Shown here: positions 37,166-46,517 of the stretch, piece after piece | Layout: the number at the start of each line of letters is the position of its first letter | How positions within the stretch are numbered: the stretch's first letter is position 1 | Source: Promethearchaeota archaeon | GTDB lineage: Archaea; Asgardarchaeota; Lokiarchaeia; Sigyniarchaeales; SOKP01 | Length of the DNA stretch: 64,000 nucleotides | Assembly: GCA_030599585.1 (NCBI GenBank) | Contig: JAUVNS010000005.1 | Coordinates: 62,001-126,000, forward strand | Direction: 5' to 3' | Position numbers and translations under genes: made by a program | The notes under the pieces: generated by a model | The model's database searches: none | What the model was told of the DNA's origin: nothing | Seen by the model: the letters and a program-made list of their open reading frames with translations, nothing else

Positions 37166-37414
37166 TCATGTAAGCTTTTTAATTTTGATGTAGTAATCTT
37201 CCCCGTTGATCTTAAACTCTAGTACAGAGTCTCCATGCTTTTCGACATACCTCTTAACATTCTCCCCTGATTCTCCAAAATCACCTGTTACTTCAAGGAT
37301 ATCTCCAGATTCCATTTCTCTTAATTTTTTTTTTGTTCTTGCTACTGGTAATGGGCACACTAATCCATTGCAATTCAAAGTATAAGATTTACTAATAATT
37401 ACCACCTGTTTCAT
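37166..37414 (-). CDS. TusA-family sulfur carrier
   Basis: An 82-residue TusA-like protein with the CPxP motif in NCNGLVCPLP (Cys20), which carries sulfur as persulfide. It lies two bases after the DsrE-like gene, the usual pairing of sulfur-relay proteins in tRNA thiolation, molybdenum/tungsten cofactor sulfuration or dissimilatory sulfur handling. No sulfite reductase genes are in the window, so the relay is more likely biosynthetic. Confidence 0.9.
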   Translation of the reverse strand: MKQVVIISKSYTLNCNGLVCPLPVARTKKKLREMESGDILEVTGDFGESGENVKRYVEKHGDSVLEFKINGEDYYIKIKKLT

Positions 37415-37416
37415 TT

Positions 37417-37776
37417 CTAACTGAATAACACATTATCGGCTTCTACACACATATTAACAAAACCGTTCATGGTGGTTATTTCAATACCAGGAATTAGTTC
37501 CTCAGCTGCAACGCCTCTTGCTTTAGTGCATACGCCACAAGCTTTAACAACTCCACCTTCCTCGATTATATCTTTAAGCCACTTTTCAAGGTTGTCATAA
37601 GATGAGGGATTCTGATGTTTTTTTCCTACAAACACTCCATCTTCTACTAAAAAGATATTTATTTTATGCCCTTCTAGTAACGATGTAAATGCGAACCTTA
37701 GCATTGTATAGGGCCTTTCGGAAGTATAGGCACCATCACCAATTACGATTGTAAAAGTTTTTATCTTATCGGTCAT
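37417..37776 (-). CDS. DsrE/F-like sulfur relay protein
   Basis: A 119-residue DsrE-fold protein with the N-terminal strand/loop IVIGDGAYTSERPYT and the likely active cysteines in KACGVCTKARG near residue 78-86. These proteins accept or pass on sulfur together with TusA, encoded directly downstream in the same operon. It is divergent from the LysR regulator at 37961, which might control it. Confidence 0.85.
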   Translation of the reverse strand: MTDKIKTFTIVIGDGAYTSERPYTMLRFAFTSLLEGHKINIFLVEDGVFVGKKHQNPSSYDNLEKWLKDIIEEGGVVKACGVCTKARGVAAEELIPGIEITTMNGFVNMCVEADNVLFS

Positions 37777-37960
37777 GTTGGGTCAAATTTTTAACTAATT
37801 TAAAACAATAGGTTATATTATAGAAATTAAAAAGTATTTATTAATTTTTTCGTATTAATTTATTTATTATTTCGATAAATTATTTAATATTGTAAAGGCG
37901 TTACTTATTTGAACAAGAGAATTATTTTTAACTTAATAGTAAAGAGAAGATAATAGGACG

Positions 37961-38863
37961 ATGAAAATCGAATATCTAAGGAACTTTATAAAATTAGTGA
38001 ACTACAAAAGTTTTTCAGAATTGGCACGCGACATTGCAATTTCCCAGAGTACTATTTCTCATCAAATTTCTCAACTTGAGAAAATTTTTGGAGTAACCTT
38101 GATTAACAGGAGTACAAAAAAGTTCGAAATTACAGAAGCTGGAAATACCTTATTAGATTATTCACAACAAATTATTGATTTATACGATTCTTGCGTTATA
38201 AATTTAGAAAAGTATGGAAACGCAAAATTTGAAGAAATTGTAATTTCGGCGTCCACAACGCCGGGATCTCATATTTTACCAAGATATATCGCAAAGTTCC
38301 GAGATAAAAATCCCAATGTGAATTTCAAAATTAAAATTAATAATTCACTGAAATCGATAGAAAATATCGTTAAAAACTTGGCGGATTTTGCTGGCATAGG
38401 CAGTTTTATAAATTACAATAAGGATGATTTTGATTTCATCAAAATTGGAGAGGATCAGCTTAAATTTATCTGTTCTCCTAATCATAAATTACTTGAAAAT
38501 ACAAAGAGTTTAGTTAATTTCGCAGATATTGTTAAATTCCCTTTTGTTTGGCGAGAAAAAGGTTCAGGGATGAGGAATGCATTTGAACGCCAATTTCCAG
38601 ATTATAAAAAGCTAAAAATTAAACTCGAGATGAATGACAACGATTCCATTATTTCAACAGTTAGCGAATCGAAATATGTTAGCATTATGAGTGAAATGAT
38701 GGCAGTCAATGCCGAAAAGGCAGGATTAATTAAAATTCTAGAAATTATTGGTTTTCCTCAGATTGTAAAAAGAGATTTATTCTTTATCAAATCAAAAAAT
38801 AAAGAATTAAGCGAATTAAAGACTAGTTTTTGGGAATATATAAAAAAAAAATATGATAATTAG
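37961..38863 (+). CDS. LysR-family transcription regulator
   Basis: The first 60 residues are a winged helix of LysR type (FSELARDIAISQSTISHQISQLEKIFG, then NRSTKKFEITEAG). The remaining 240 residues are a periplasmic-binding-protein-like effector domain starting at about 90 (EIVISASTTPGSHILP). LysR regulators often lie beside and opposite their targets, so the divergent dsrE-tusA operon is the obvious candidate. The effector is unknown. Confidence 0.92.
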   Translation: MKIEYLRNFIKLVNYKSFSELARDIAISQSTISHQISQLEKIFGVTLINRSTKKFEITEAGNTLLDYSQQIIDLYDSCVINLEKYGNAKFEEIVISASTTPGSHILPRYIAKFRDKNPNVNFKIKINNSLKSIENIVKNLADFAGIGSFINYNKDDFDFIKIGEDQLKFICSPNHKLLENTKSLVNFADIVKFPFVWREKGSGMRNAFERQFPDYKKLKIKLEMNDNDSIISTVSESKYVSIMSEMMAVNAEKAGLIKILEIIGFPQIVKRDLFFIKSKNKELSELKTSFWEYIKKKYDN

Positions 38864-38877
38864 TTGAGTAAGTTTTT

Positions 38878-40314
38878 CTATTTAATTAGCCCTGCATTAT
38901 CGAAATTCAGAAAGTAGCTAATTTTTTCTTTCAAAGGATATATACCCTCTTTAAATAATGTGATAAGAAAGATTACGATAAACACAATAGAACCTAGCCC
39001 TGGAGCAAAATTTCCCATAAAATCAACAGCAGTAGAAGTGGGATCCAAAGAAAATAGAGTATATATTAACGATCCGACCGCAATGATGACTGATAGGAAT
39101 GAGATCACGACTGCAACTTTTTTGCTGATATTTAGATGGAACGGCCCGATATCCAAGCGAAAGTGTTTAGGCTGGACTATTATCGATAAAACGCTGTGAT
39201 TTATAATATTCTCTTCAAATTCGATATAGACGTGCAAATACCTCCTTTCTCCCATTTTCTTTTCTTTCTTAGTTTTGTCCTTTTTTTTAACGGGTAATAC
39301 CGAGAATATCATAACGGGTGGATTGATAGCGTCTTTTTTAATTTCTACTTTGCCGTGTAAGGGGTGAACTTCAAATCCTTCTCCTTTAACTTTTAAGTCT
39401 ACTATAGGAGGTTCTTTCTTTGTAGTAACAATTTGAAAGGATGTTTCAAAAACCGTTTTACCTTCCTCATCAACGATTTTGAGTTCCTTATGTGACAAGT
39501 ACACATAAAACAAATAGCTCGATTGTTCCATCATGACAGAATAATATTGAAGTCCCATATTTATATCGTAGGTCGTGCTTTGAGGTTCTTCCGAAAGATC
39601 TTCTTTTCCTCGTAATGGGCTTTCTTCTTCTGGTTTAAGGGTTTCTCCATACCCCCCTAGAACCTCGCTGGCTGCTTTCGGAGGTCCTCCACCTGGGGCT
39701 ATTGACGGTCGAGAAGGAGGCGCAGGAGCAGAACCAAACGATTCACTTGAAGCATTGTCCATACTGCGAGCTTCCTCCATAAACATGTCTTCATCAATAG
39801 ACTCTTCATCCGCAGCGTATTTCATTGCTTTAGATTCTTGTCTTTTCCCCTTTTTTTTAGCTTTCGGGGCATCCACCATGCGTTCTTTTTTGTCTTGGAA
39901 ATCATAGGCTTTTCCCGATTTTCTGCGTAAAAGATTATCATCTACAGTAATTTTAGAGAGTGTCGCAGGTTCGTCTGAAATGACTATAACTTCCTTTTCT
40001 TTAGCTTTTTCTTTTTTGCCTTCTTTCTCTTTTTTAGAAATTAAATTAAGGTTTTTAAGTTTAGTCTTCTCTAAAAGGGGTGTGAGGGTGACGAAGTCTA
40101 CAAACGAAATATTCGCTCTATTTAATTGAATATCTCCAAATGACTTGTAAATATCATCTAAAACCTTACCCAACTTGGCATTTTTTTTATAATTTCCAAT
40201 AAAGATAAAATCAAGAATGTATACTGAAAGAATTTGAGTTTTTTTGTCATAAAATATTTTATTTGTTTCAATTTTAAGTTCATTAATTGCTTGTAGAGTT
40301 TCCATATTTTCCAC
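38878..40314 (-). CDS. Large membrane-anchored protein with charged low-complexity middle, unknown
   Basis: The 478-residue protein has a folded N-terminal part (about 1-90) and a basic/acidic low-complexity stretch of about 130 residues (KKEKEGKKEKAKEKE, then acidic, then proline/glycine-rich SAPAPPSRPSIAPGGG). A beta-rich region follows (about 230-375). Two transmembrane helices lie near 388-410 and 425-450. A proline/alanine/glycine linker of similar kind occurs in the protein at 46518. It lies 26 bp after the gene at 40341. Function unknown. Confidence 0.6.
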   Translation of the reverse strand: MENMETLQAINELKIETNKIFYDKKTQILSVYILDFIFIGNYKKNAKLGKVLDDIYKSFGDIQLNRANISFVDFVTLTPLLEKTKLKNLNLISKKEKEGKKEKAKEKEVIVISDEPATLSKITVDDNLLRRKSGKAYDFQDKKERMVDAPKAKKKGKRQESKAMKYAADEESIDEDMFMEEARSMDNASSESFGSAPAPPSRPSIAPGGGPPKAASEVLGGYGETLKPEEESPLRGKEDLSEEPQSTTYDINMGLQYYSVMMEQSSYLFYVYLSHKELKIVDEEGKTVFETSFQIVTTKKEPPIVDLKVKGEGFEVHPLHGKVEIKKDAINPPVMIFSVLPVKKKDKTKKEKKMGERRYLHVYIEFEENIINHSVLSIIVQPKHFRLDIGPFHLNISKKVAVVISFLSVIIAVGSLIYTLFSLDPTSTAVDFMGNFAPGLGSIVFIVIFLITLFKEGIYPLKEKISYFLNFDNAGLIK

Positions 40315-40340
40315 TACATTATTCTTTGTTTTTTATTATT

Positions 40341-41348
40341 TTACGAATTTAAATCTCTTAAATAAGCCTTAAATTCTAAGATGTGTTTTTTAATATCTTT
40401 TATTTTTTCTATTTTTAAATCTTTTCCTATAATTTTTTCAATTGCATCATTCATCAATTGCAGATCCTTATAAGCCTTAAAATTATCGTAGGAGGTAGAT
40501 TCGAACTTAGATTGCCAAGGCTTTAGTTTTGGTCTGGATTCTATTCCTCTTAACTCCCATCTAATTTCGTTTTTAAACGCTTTAGTTAGCGGTTTTATGC
40601 TAAATTCATCCCACTTTTGAATAATCCAAGGTGCATACTTGTGAAGCTTGTCATAATCTAACTCTAAATCGTCTTTCCATTCAAATTGATGGTCCCAATT
40701 TGCAATAGCGATAATATTATTGTTTAATGTTTTTTCTATTGGGAAGAATCTCCAAGAATTTCTGTTAATTTTCTCACTTTTAAAAGGAAATCCTTCTGCG
40801 TATTGAAAATAATATCCTATTACCTTAAATTCCTTAGTATTTGTTGTGCTTAACCTCAGGTAGACCTCGATTTGAGCGATATCTATTTTGCTTTTAAAGA
40901 GTTCTTCTTGAAGTAATTTATATAGCACATTCTTTGCTTGGTTTGGATGACATTTTCCAGAAAAAACGGGAAAATAAGTGAAACAGTAAAAAACATTAGT
41001 TCCTTGAGTTTCTCCCTTATAAATTTCCACCCAATTTTCCAAAGGCTTGATTAAAACGTGAGAACGCAGGTAAATAAAAATTAAAACGATATCCACTACG
41101 GCAGCGATACTAATTACCGCAATAAAAAGAATTAGAAATGTTTCTGCTACTCTAAAGATAATTGATAAAGATACAAAAATGAACAAACCTCCAGTTAGAA
41201 AGAAAAAAGCTATTAAAGAATTCAAAGCTTCATGTTCTTTGTCTTTCTTTGAGTATAGGAAACTTGGAGAGTTGTCAACAATTACTTTCTTGCTAAATTC
41301 ATCAATGAAATCTTGAAAAATTACTTTATTCCAATCTGAATCTGACAT
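40341..41348 (-). CDS. Membrane protein with N-terminal TM pair, unknown
   Basis: A 335-residue protein with two adjacent transmembrane helices near residues 47-70 and 77-98 and about 230 cytosolic or outside residues with many aromatic residues (FYCFTYFPVF, NSWRFFPI). It is upstream of, and probably co-transcribed with, the gene at 38878. No motif is recognised. Confidence 0.6.
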   Translation of the reverse strand: MSDSDWNKVIFQDFIDEFSKKVIVDNSPSFLYSKKDKEHEALNSLIAFFFLTGGLFIFVSLSIIFRVAETFLILFIAVISIAAVVDIVLIFIYLRSHVLIKPLENWVEIYKGETQGTNVFYCFTYFPVFSGKCHPNQAKNVLYKLLQEELFKSKIDIAQIEVYLRLSTTNTKEFKVIGYYFQYAEGFPFKSEKINRNSWRFFPIEKTLNNNIIAIANWDHQFEWKDDLELDYDKLHKYAPWIIQKWDEFSIKPLTKAFKNEIRWELRGIESRPKLKPWQSKFESTSYDNFKAYKDLQLMNDAIEKIIGKDLKIEKIKDIKKHILEFKAYLRDLNS

Positions 41349-41543
41349 TTTATTCAGAAAAAAACTTCAATTTAATAGATTTAATTTAATCTCAATAAGG
41401 GGTACTTATTTTTATATTTTAGTAGGTAATTAAGGTCATGTTTTAACAGCTTTATCTTAAATTCAAGCAATAGGTAAATTAAAAAATCGAAGCTCTTTTG
41501 AAATTTTTAATTAATATATTTCATTAATTCTCTTGAGCTATTT

Positions 41544-43871
41544 ATGGTGGATTTTGAAGATTTTCTAAACTATCTCAAGTCTCAAGATTATTATTGCGGT
41601 CAAATACATCATATCGAGCATTTACCCGAATTAAAACCTCGGTTTGAAAATCTGGATAAACCTTTAAGAAGAAGGCTAGAAAGATGGCTAGACAATAAGG
41701 ATATACGATTGTGGAGACATCAAGCTGAAGCTGTGAATTCTATCAGGCAAGGAAACAACACTGTAATAGTTACTTCGACGGCATCAGGAAAATCTTTGTG
41801 TTACAATTTACCCGTATTAGATACTTTATTAAATGACGGGAAAACTACCGCTTTATATCTTTTCCCGACTAAAGCATTAGCCCGAGACCAATTTTTTCAA
41901 CTGAAAGAAATTCTAGCTGACACGAATATTAAACAAAATAGGATTGGAGTTTACGACGGCGATACTAACCCAAATGAAAAAAGATATATCTTAGCGAATG
42001 CTAATATAATAATAACTAATCCATACGGATTGCATTTCTATTTACCTTGGTTAAAACAAAAATGGCGTAGGGTATGTAGTAACTTAAAATATATTGTATT
42101 AGATGAAATTCATGTATACCGGGGAATTTTCGGCTCTAATTTTGCTTTATTATTAAGACGATTGAAAAGAATACTTGATTTTTTTGATGTTAAACCAATT
42201 TGGATCTTATCAAGTGCTACTATAAGTAATGCGAAACAATTCTGCGAAAAACTTATTGGCGAAGATTTTGTGGTTATAGATAAAGACGATTCTCCCTCGG
42301 GTGCTAAAAAAGTAATTCTATGGGATTTGCCATACGATAAAGTTTCGGGTAAATATAGATCCGCTCATCAAGAAACAAAGAACTTGTTTATTTCACACCT
42401 CAAATATAAACAAGGTATCCAAACGTTAACTTTTACCCTTTCAAGAAAAATGGCTGAGCTTCAGGCTATTTGGACAAGAAAAGCTTTACCAACTTTAAAA
42501 AACAAAATTTATAGCTATAGAGCCGGTATTAGTAAGGCCAAAAGGAGAGAAATAGAGGAAAAATTTAAGAGAAAAGAAATTCTAGGAATAAGTTCCACAA
42601 ACGCTCTAGAACTCGGAATTGATATAGGTTCCTTAGATGCTACTATTAGTTCTGGCTTTCCAGGAACTATTTCTAGCTTTAAACAGCAAATTGGTCGTTC
42701 AGGAAGAGGTTCCGATTTATCAATTTCGACATTCGTCCCAATGCAAAATCCATTAGATTTATTTTATGTTCATAATCACGACCAACTCTTCGGAAATATT
42801 CAAGAAGAAATTCTAATAACACTAAAAAACAAATATATTTTAAAAAATCATATGTGTTGCGCAGCTAAGGAGATACCAATAAGTAAAAACGAATACAAAA
42901 AGTTCGGCATAGAAGAACAAAAGCTATTTGACGATTGTATTGAAGAATTAATTTCTGATTCTTTACTAATGAAAAGGAATGAAAAATTTTATTGGAAAGG
43001 GGCATTTTTTCCAAACGAGAAGTATGGATTAAACGCGCTTTCTTCTAAGAGTTATAAAGTAATTCTCAAAGTAAATGATACTGAAACCCTCCTAACAGTG
43101 GAGGATCAAAGCTATGTTTTTCGAGATTTACACCCTGGAGCAGTTTATCTTTATGAAGCTGAAACTTATGTGGTCCAAGATTTAGACTTAGATGAAAGGG
43201 TAGTTTACTTATTACGATCCGATGTTGAATTTTATACTCAATCACTTAAACATACGGATATATATCCACTTGAAATAATATTACAAGATACTACGGGACA
43301 AAAGAATTTAATTGAGAAATTCTTTGGAAAAGTAAAAGTTGAACACGAGTACTATTCTTACAAAGTCATAGATACATTTTCTCAAGAAACCTTATCTCGT
43401 CACCCATTAGATAACATTCCTATTATCGAGTTTGAAACTCAAGCTGTTTGGTTTGGAATTCCCTTTGAATACCAAAAAGAGCTAGAATTGGAAGGATTCG
43501 ATTTAGGGGGTACTATTCACGCTGTTGAACACGCTATGATCGCAATGGCTCCAGCATTAGCTCAAATATCGAGATGGGATTTAGGTGGTGTCTCTATCGA
43601 TTTCGATCCAGTAAAGCAACAACCCCTTATTTATGTTTACGACGCATTTAGGGGGGGTATAGGAATCTCCGAACAATTATATTTTCATTTAATAGATTTA
43701 CTCCATTTATCTTTGAAATTAATCGAATCGTGTAGCTGCAAAACTGATAACGGATGCCCAGCATGTGTGATGAGTCCAAAATGCGGCAATAATAACGATC
43801 CTTTAGATAAGGAGGGCGCCCTTTTTCTTTTAAAAAAACTCCTTAATATCGATCAAGAGATTACCAATTAA
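41544..43871 (+). CDS. Hrq1/MrfA-family DEAD/H-box DNA helicase
   Basis: Superfamily-2 helicase of 775 residues: motif I TSTASGKS near 78, Ia FPTKALARDQ, motif II DEIH near 187, motif III SSAT, motif VI QIGRSGRGS near 388. The C-terminal DUF1998-type region has the four-cysteine cluster CSCKTDNGCPAC...KCG near 733-755 that marks Hrq1 (RecQ4-like) and bacterial MrfA/YprA. These unwind DNA with 3'-5' polarity and act in DNA-crosslink repair. It stands alone here with no MrfB-like nuclease beside it. Confidence 0.92.
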   Translation: MVDFEDFLNYLKSQDYYCGQIHHIEHLPELKPRFENLDKPLRRRLERWLDNKDIRLWRHQAEAVNSIRQGNNTVIVTSTASGKSLCYNLPVLDTLLNDGKTTALYLFPTKALARDQFFQLKEILADTNIKQNRIGVYDGDTNPNEKRYILANANIIITNPYGLHFYLPWLKQKWRRVCSNLKYIVLDEIHVYRGIFGSNFALLLRRLKRILDFFDVKPIWILSSATISNAKQFCEKLIGEDFVVIDKDDSPSGAKKVILWDLPYDKVSGKYRSAHQETKNLFISHLKYKQGIQTLTFTLSRKMAELQAIWTRKALPTLKNKIYSYRAGISKAKRREIEEKFKRKEILGISSTNALELGIDIGSLDATISSGFPGTISSFKQQIGRSGRGSDLSISTFVPMQNPLDLFYVHNHDQLFGNIQEEILITLKNKYILKNHMCCAAKEIPISKNEYKKFGIEEQKLFDDCIEELISDSLLMKRNEKFYWKGAFFPNEKYGLNALSSKSYKVILKVNDTETLLTVEDQSYVFRDLHPGAVYLYEAETYVVQDLDLDERVVYLLRSDVEFYTQSLKHTDIYPLEIILQDTTGQKNLIEKFFGKVKVEHEYYSYKVIDTFSQETLSRHPLDNIPIIEFETQAVWFGIPFEYQKELELEGFDLGGTIHAVEHAMIAMAPALAQISRWDLGGVSIDFDPVKQQPLIYVYDAFRGGIGISEQLYFHLIDLLHLSLKLIESCSCKTDNGCPACVMSPKCGNNNDPLDKEGALFLLKKLLNIDQEITN

Positions 43872-43883
43872 TTATTTTATTCA

Positions 43884-45716
43884 TTAGAGAGTATCTAATC
43901 CTAACTGTTTAAGCTTATTTTTACTTGGTTTCCCGGTATTTAATTCCCAATCGCGAAATTTGTAAAAGAGCTCCTTAAGTTTAGCAAAATCGGGAGTCTT
44001 TCCCGCAGAACCACCGCTATTAAAAGGCCTCGTTAAAATTTTAGGTAACCTATCATCTTTAGGAGTTAAGCCCATTTTAATATTAAAAAGTCGTTTCATA
44101 TTGGCTATTCTTTCTCCGTATAACTTAACTTCTTCAAGGCCAAATTTAATTCCTACCGCGTTTTGTATTAACTCGGCATTATGGGACGGTAATGGATTAC
44201 AGAATGAACACATGATCATTGAACTATATAACGCTCTGTAATCCATAATTAAAGAACACACCTCCGCCATTTCTTCGTTATCATTATATTTGTCAATGTT
44301 TTTTATCCCAATTTCTTCTAACGGAACTCCTAATAATACATAGTAGGCATCTAATAAGTTATGAGATGGACCCTTTGATCCAATGCCATATGCTAGTGCC
44401 ATACCATAATTAGAGCGAAGATCGTGATATGTAACTTCTAAACCATTAACCGTAGCAATTTCTTCTTGCGAAATATTAAATTTTTTAGCCAGAGCGTTAG
44501 ATCCTTCTGCTAACACTTTGCCAATTCCTTCCTTGAACACAATTTTTTCTAATAGCTCTTCAACAACCTTAAGATTACCCCAATCAAGCTTTAACCCGTC
44601 AATATCATCCGTTGTTATATTTCTCTGCTTGAAATGGTGTATCAGACAAGAAATGGTAGCTCCTGAACTTATTGTATCAATTCCGTAATCAAAACATTTT
44701 TTATTGATGTAAACAATCCATTCCAAGTTGTCGTTTAGAAGTAATGCTCCGTAGGATACAAGAGTTTCATATTCTGGACCTTCCATCTCGTCTGTTTTAT
44801 ACATACCTTCTTTAATAGCAACCCTTCTACCACAGCCAATAACGCAAGAGTGGCAAAATCTATTTTTTACTAAAATTGTTTCTGCCATCGTTGCACCAGA
44901 TATTTTGCCAGCGCCTTCCCATTGAGGTTGAGAAAAATACTTAATTGGTAGTTCACCAGTCATATTATACATATCCATCGCACCAGATGTTCCTAATTCT
45001 CCTATCATCTGCGAGACAAACGACGATTTTACGTAGTCCCTTGCTGTTATTATTGCCTTTCGTAATTCCTCTTGGTTTGTTACTTCCAATTTAATTTTTG
45101 TTCCTTTAACAATTATTGCTTTAAGTTTTTTTGAACCAAGAATAGCTCCCATTCCTGTTCTCCCGGCAGCCCTTTCTTCGGAAACAATATTAGCATATTT
45201 TACGAGATTTTCGCCTGCTTGACCGATACAGGCAACCTTAGCTTTTTCGTCTCCAAGAAGTTTTTTTAATTTTTCAGTAGTATAGAATGTCCCTCTTCCC
45301 CATAAAAAATTAGCGTCTTTGAGTTGAACCTTATCATCTTTAATTTCTAGATAAACTGGTTCATCTGATGTTCCAGATATTATAATACCATCATATCCCG
45401 CTTTTTTTACCTCCGCTCCAAACCAGCTCCCGCAATTTGATTCTCCCCAAATACCTGTGTAGGGTGATTTTGAACAGACGACCCATCTTCCGGTATTTGG
45501 TGCAAAAGTTCCATTTAAAGGACCAGTCATTATCATAACAATATTTTCTGGAGACAGTGGATCAGTATCTTCGCTTAATTTATCGTACAAATAACGACAA
45601 GCATAACCGGATCCCCCCAAAAAGTGCTTTGCTATATCCTCTACAATTGGATCAACTGAAATGTGTTTAGTAGTTAAATTTATGTTTAATAACTGACCTC
45701 TAAAACCTCCTAAAAT
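43884..45716 (-). CDS. Tungsten-containing aldehyde:ferredoxin oxidoreductase, full length only with ATT start
   Basis: AOR family, oxidising aldehydes to acids with ferredoxin as acceptor. Cluster ligands CHSCVIGC and a later C in MIMCSFC, plus the pterin segment GSKKLKAIIV, are present. A TTG at 45620 gives 578 residues starting inside the conserved N-terminus. The frame extends upstream and encodes GGFRGQLLNINLTT then KHFLGGSGYACRYLYD, matching AOR N-termini. No ATG, GTG or TTG precedes this. The stop TGA is at 45725-45723, and the ribosome-binding site GAGGTGA (45729-45723) stands 6 bases before ATT 45716, giving 610 residues, the usual family length. Confidence 0.88.
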   Translation of the reverse strand: MLGGFRGQLLNINLTTKHISVDPIVEDIAKHFLGGSGYACRYLYDKLSEDTDPLSPENIVMIMTGPLNGTFAPNTGRWVVCSKSPYTGIWGESNCGSWFGAEVKKAGYDGIIISGTSDEPVYLEIKDDKVQLKDANFLWGRGTFYTTEKLKKLLGDEKAKVACIGQAGENLVKYANIVSEERAAGRTGMGAILGSKKLKAIIVKGTKIKLEVTNQEELRKAIITARDYVKSSFVSQMIGELGTSGAMDMYNMTGELPIKYFSQPQWEGAGKISGATMAETILVKNRFCHSCVIGCGRRVAIKEGMYKTDEMEGPEYETLVSYGALLLNDNLEWIVYINKKCFDYGIDTISSGATISCLIHHFKQRNITTDDIDGLKLDWGNLKVVEELLEKIVFKEGIGKVLAEGSNALAKKFNISQEEIATVNGLEVTYHDLRSNYGMALAYGIGSKGPSHNLLDAYYVLLGVPLEEIGIKNIDKYNDNEEMAEVCSLIMDYRALYSSMIMCSFCNPLPSHNAELIQNAVGIKFGLEEVKLYGERIANMKRLFNIKMGLTPKDDRLPKILTRPFNSGGSAGKTPDFAKLKELFYKFRDWELNTGKPSKNKLKQLGLDTL

Positions 45717-45722
45717 AATAAC

Positions 45723-45729
45723 TCACCTC
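45723..45729 (-). promoter_or_regulatory. Ribosome-binding site deciding the AOR start
   Basis: On the minus strand GAGGTGA matches the archaeal anti-Shine-Dalgarno almost perfectly. It stands 6 bases before ATT at 45716 (3 bases before a second ATT at 45719) and 103 bases before the first standard start codon TTG 45620, so translation must begin near the ATT. Confidence 0.65.
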
Positions 45730-45930
45730 AAAGAAAATAAATTTAATAATTTGGATACTAAAACGCAATTTTAGTTTATCTTTTTTACCCTTTAACTTTA
45801 TAAATGACAAAAAGAAGGTATAAAACGAAATTACTAAAAATCGCCAAAATTGTCTAATAAATCTGCTTGAGTATTATTATTATAAATCATTAATACAATT
45901 TTTTTTAAAGGGGAAAAATATTATAAAAAT

Positions 45931-46431
45931 ATGATGAAAGATCTAGATATAAAGTGGACCGATCTTGTATCTCCTACGATGTCGCCTGATGAGTATCTAA
46001 GAGAATTCGGAGAAAAAATTAAATATAACTATAAGGTTTACGAACCAAAAGCTGATACAGTAAAAGAAATTAACGCGCTTTTAAAAAGTAAGAATGAACA
46101 GCTAAAAATAGTTGCTTTTGGCGCTGATTGGTGTCCCGATTGCCACAAAAATACACCACGCATGATTAAACTTATAAAACGGATGAAAACCAACGATGTA
46201 GAGCTTCGCATTTTGTATGGTATAATGGTAAATGCTTTACACAAATCAGGAGAAACTCCATGGCATAAAACAAGGTCTCCCCCGGAAGCAGTTAATCCTA
46301 AGTTTGAGTTAAAAGCAATTCCAACGTTCTATTTCTTTAACAAAAATGAAGAATATCTCGGTCAGATTATAGAACATCCCAAAGAAACAATGGAAGAAGA
46401 TACTCTAGAAATATTGAAAGAAAAGCTATGA
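45931..46431 (+). CDS. Thioredoxin-fold protein
   Basis: The 166-residue protein has the thioredoxin active site WCPDC in AFGADWCPDCHKNTP near residue 69, followed by the cis-proline segment KAIPTFYFF near 131. The preceding 60 residues are an added helical N-terminus. It is probably a cytosolic thiol oxidoreductase; no signal peptide is seen. The start MMKD has two ATGs, either possible. Confidence 0.85.
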   Translation: MMKDLDIKWTDLVSPTMSPDEYLREFGEKIKYNYKVYEPKADTVKEINALLKSKNEQLKIVAFGADWCPDCHKNTPRMIKLIKRMKTNDVELRILYGIMVNALHKSGETPWHKTRSPPEAVNPKFELKAIPTFYFFNKNEEYLGQIIEHPKETMEEDTLEILKEKL

Positions 46432-46517
46432 ACAGAATAATATAATATCCTAACTGTTCATTATTATTTTTTTTTAAGGAATCAAAATTTAAATTAGTAA
46501 ATCGATATATACTTTTT

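Noticed and set aside
43884-45620. AOR as a truncated 578-residue protein from TTG 45620
   Set aside because: Family-conserved N-terminal residues lie upstream in frame and a strong ribosome-binding site stands before ATT 45716.
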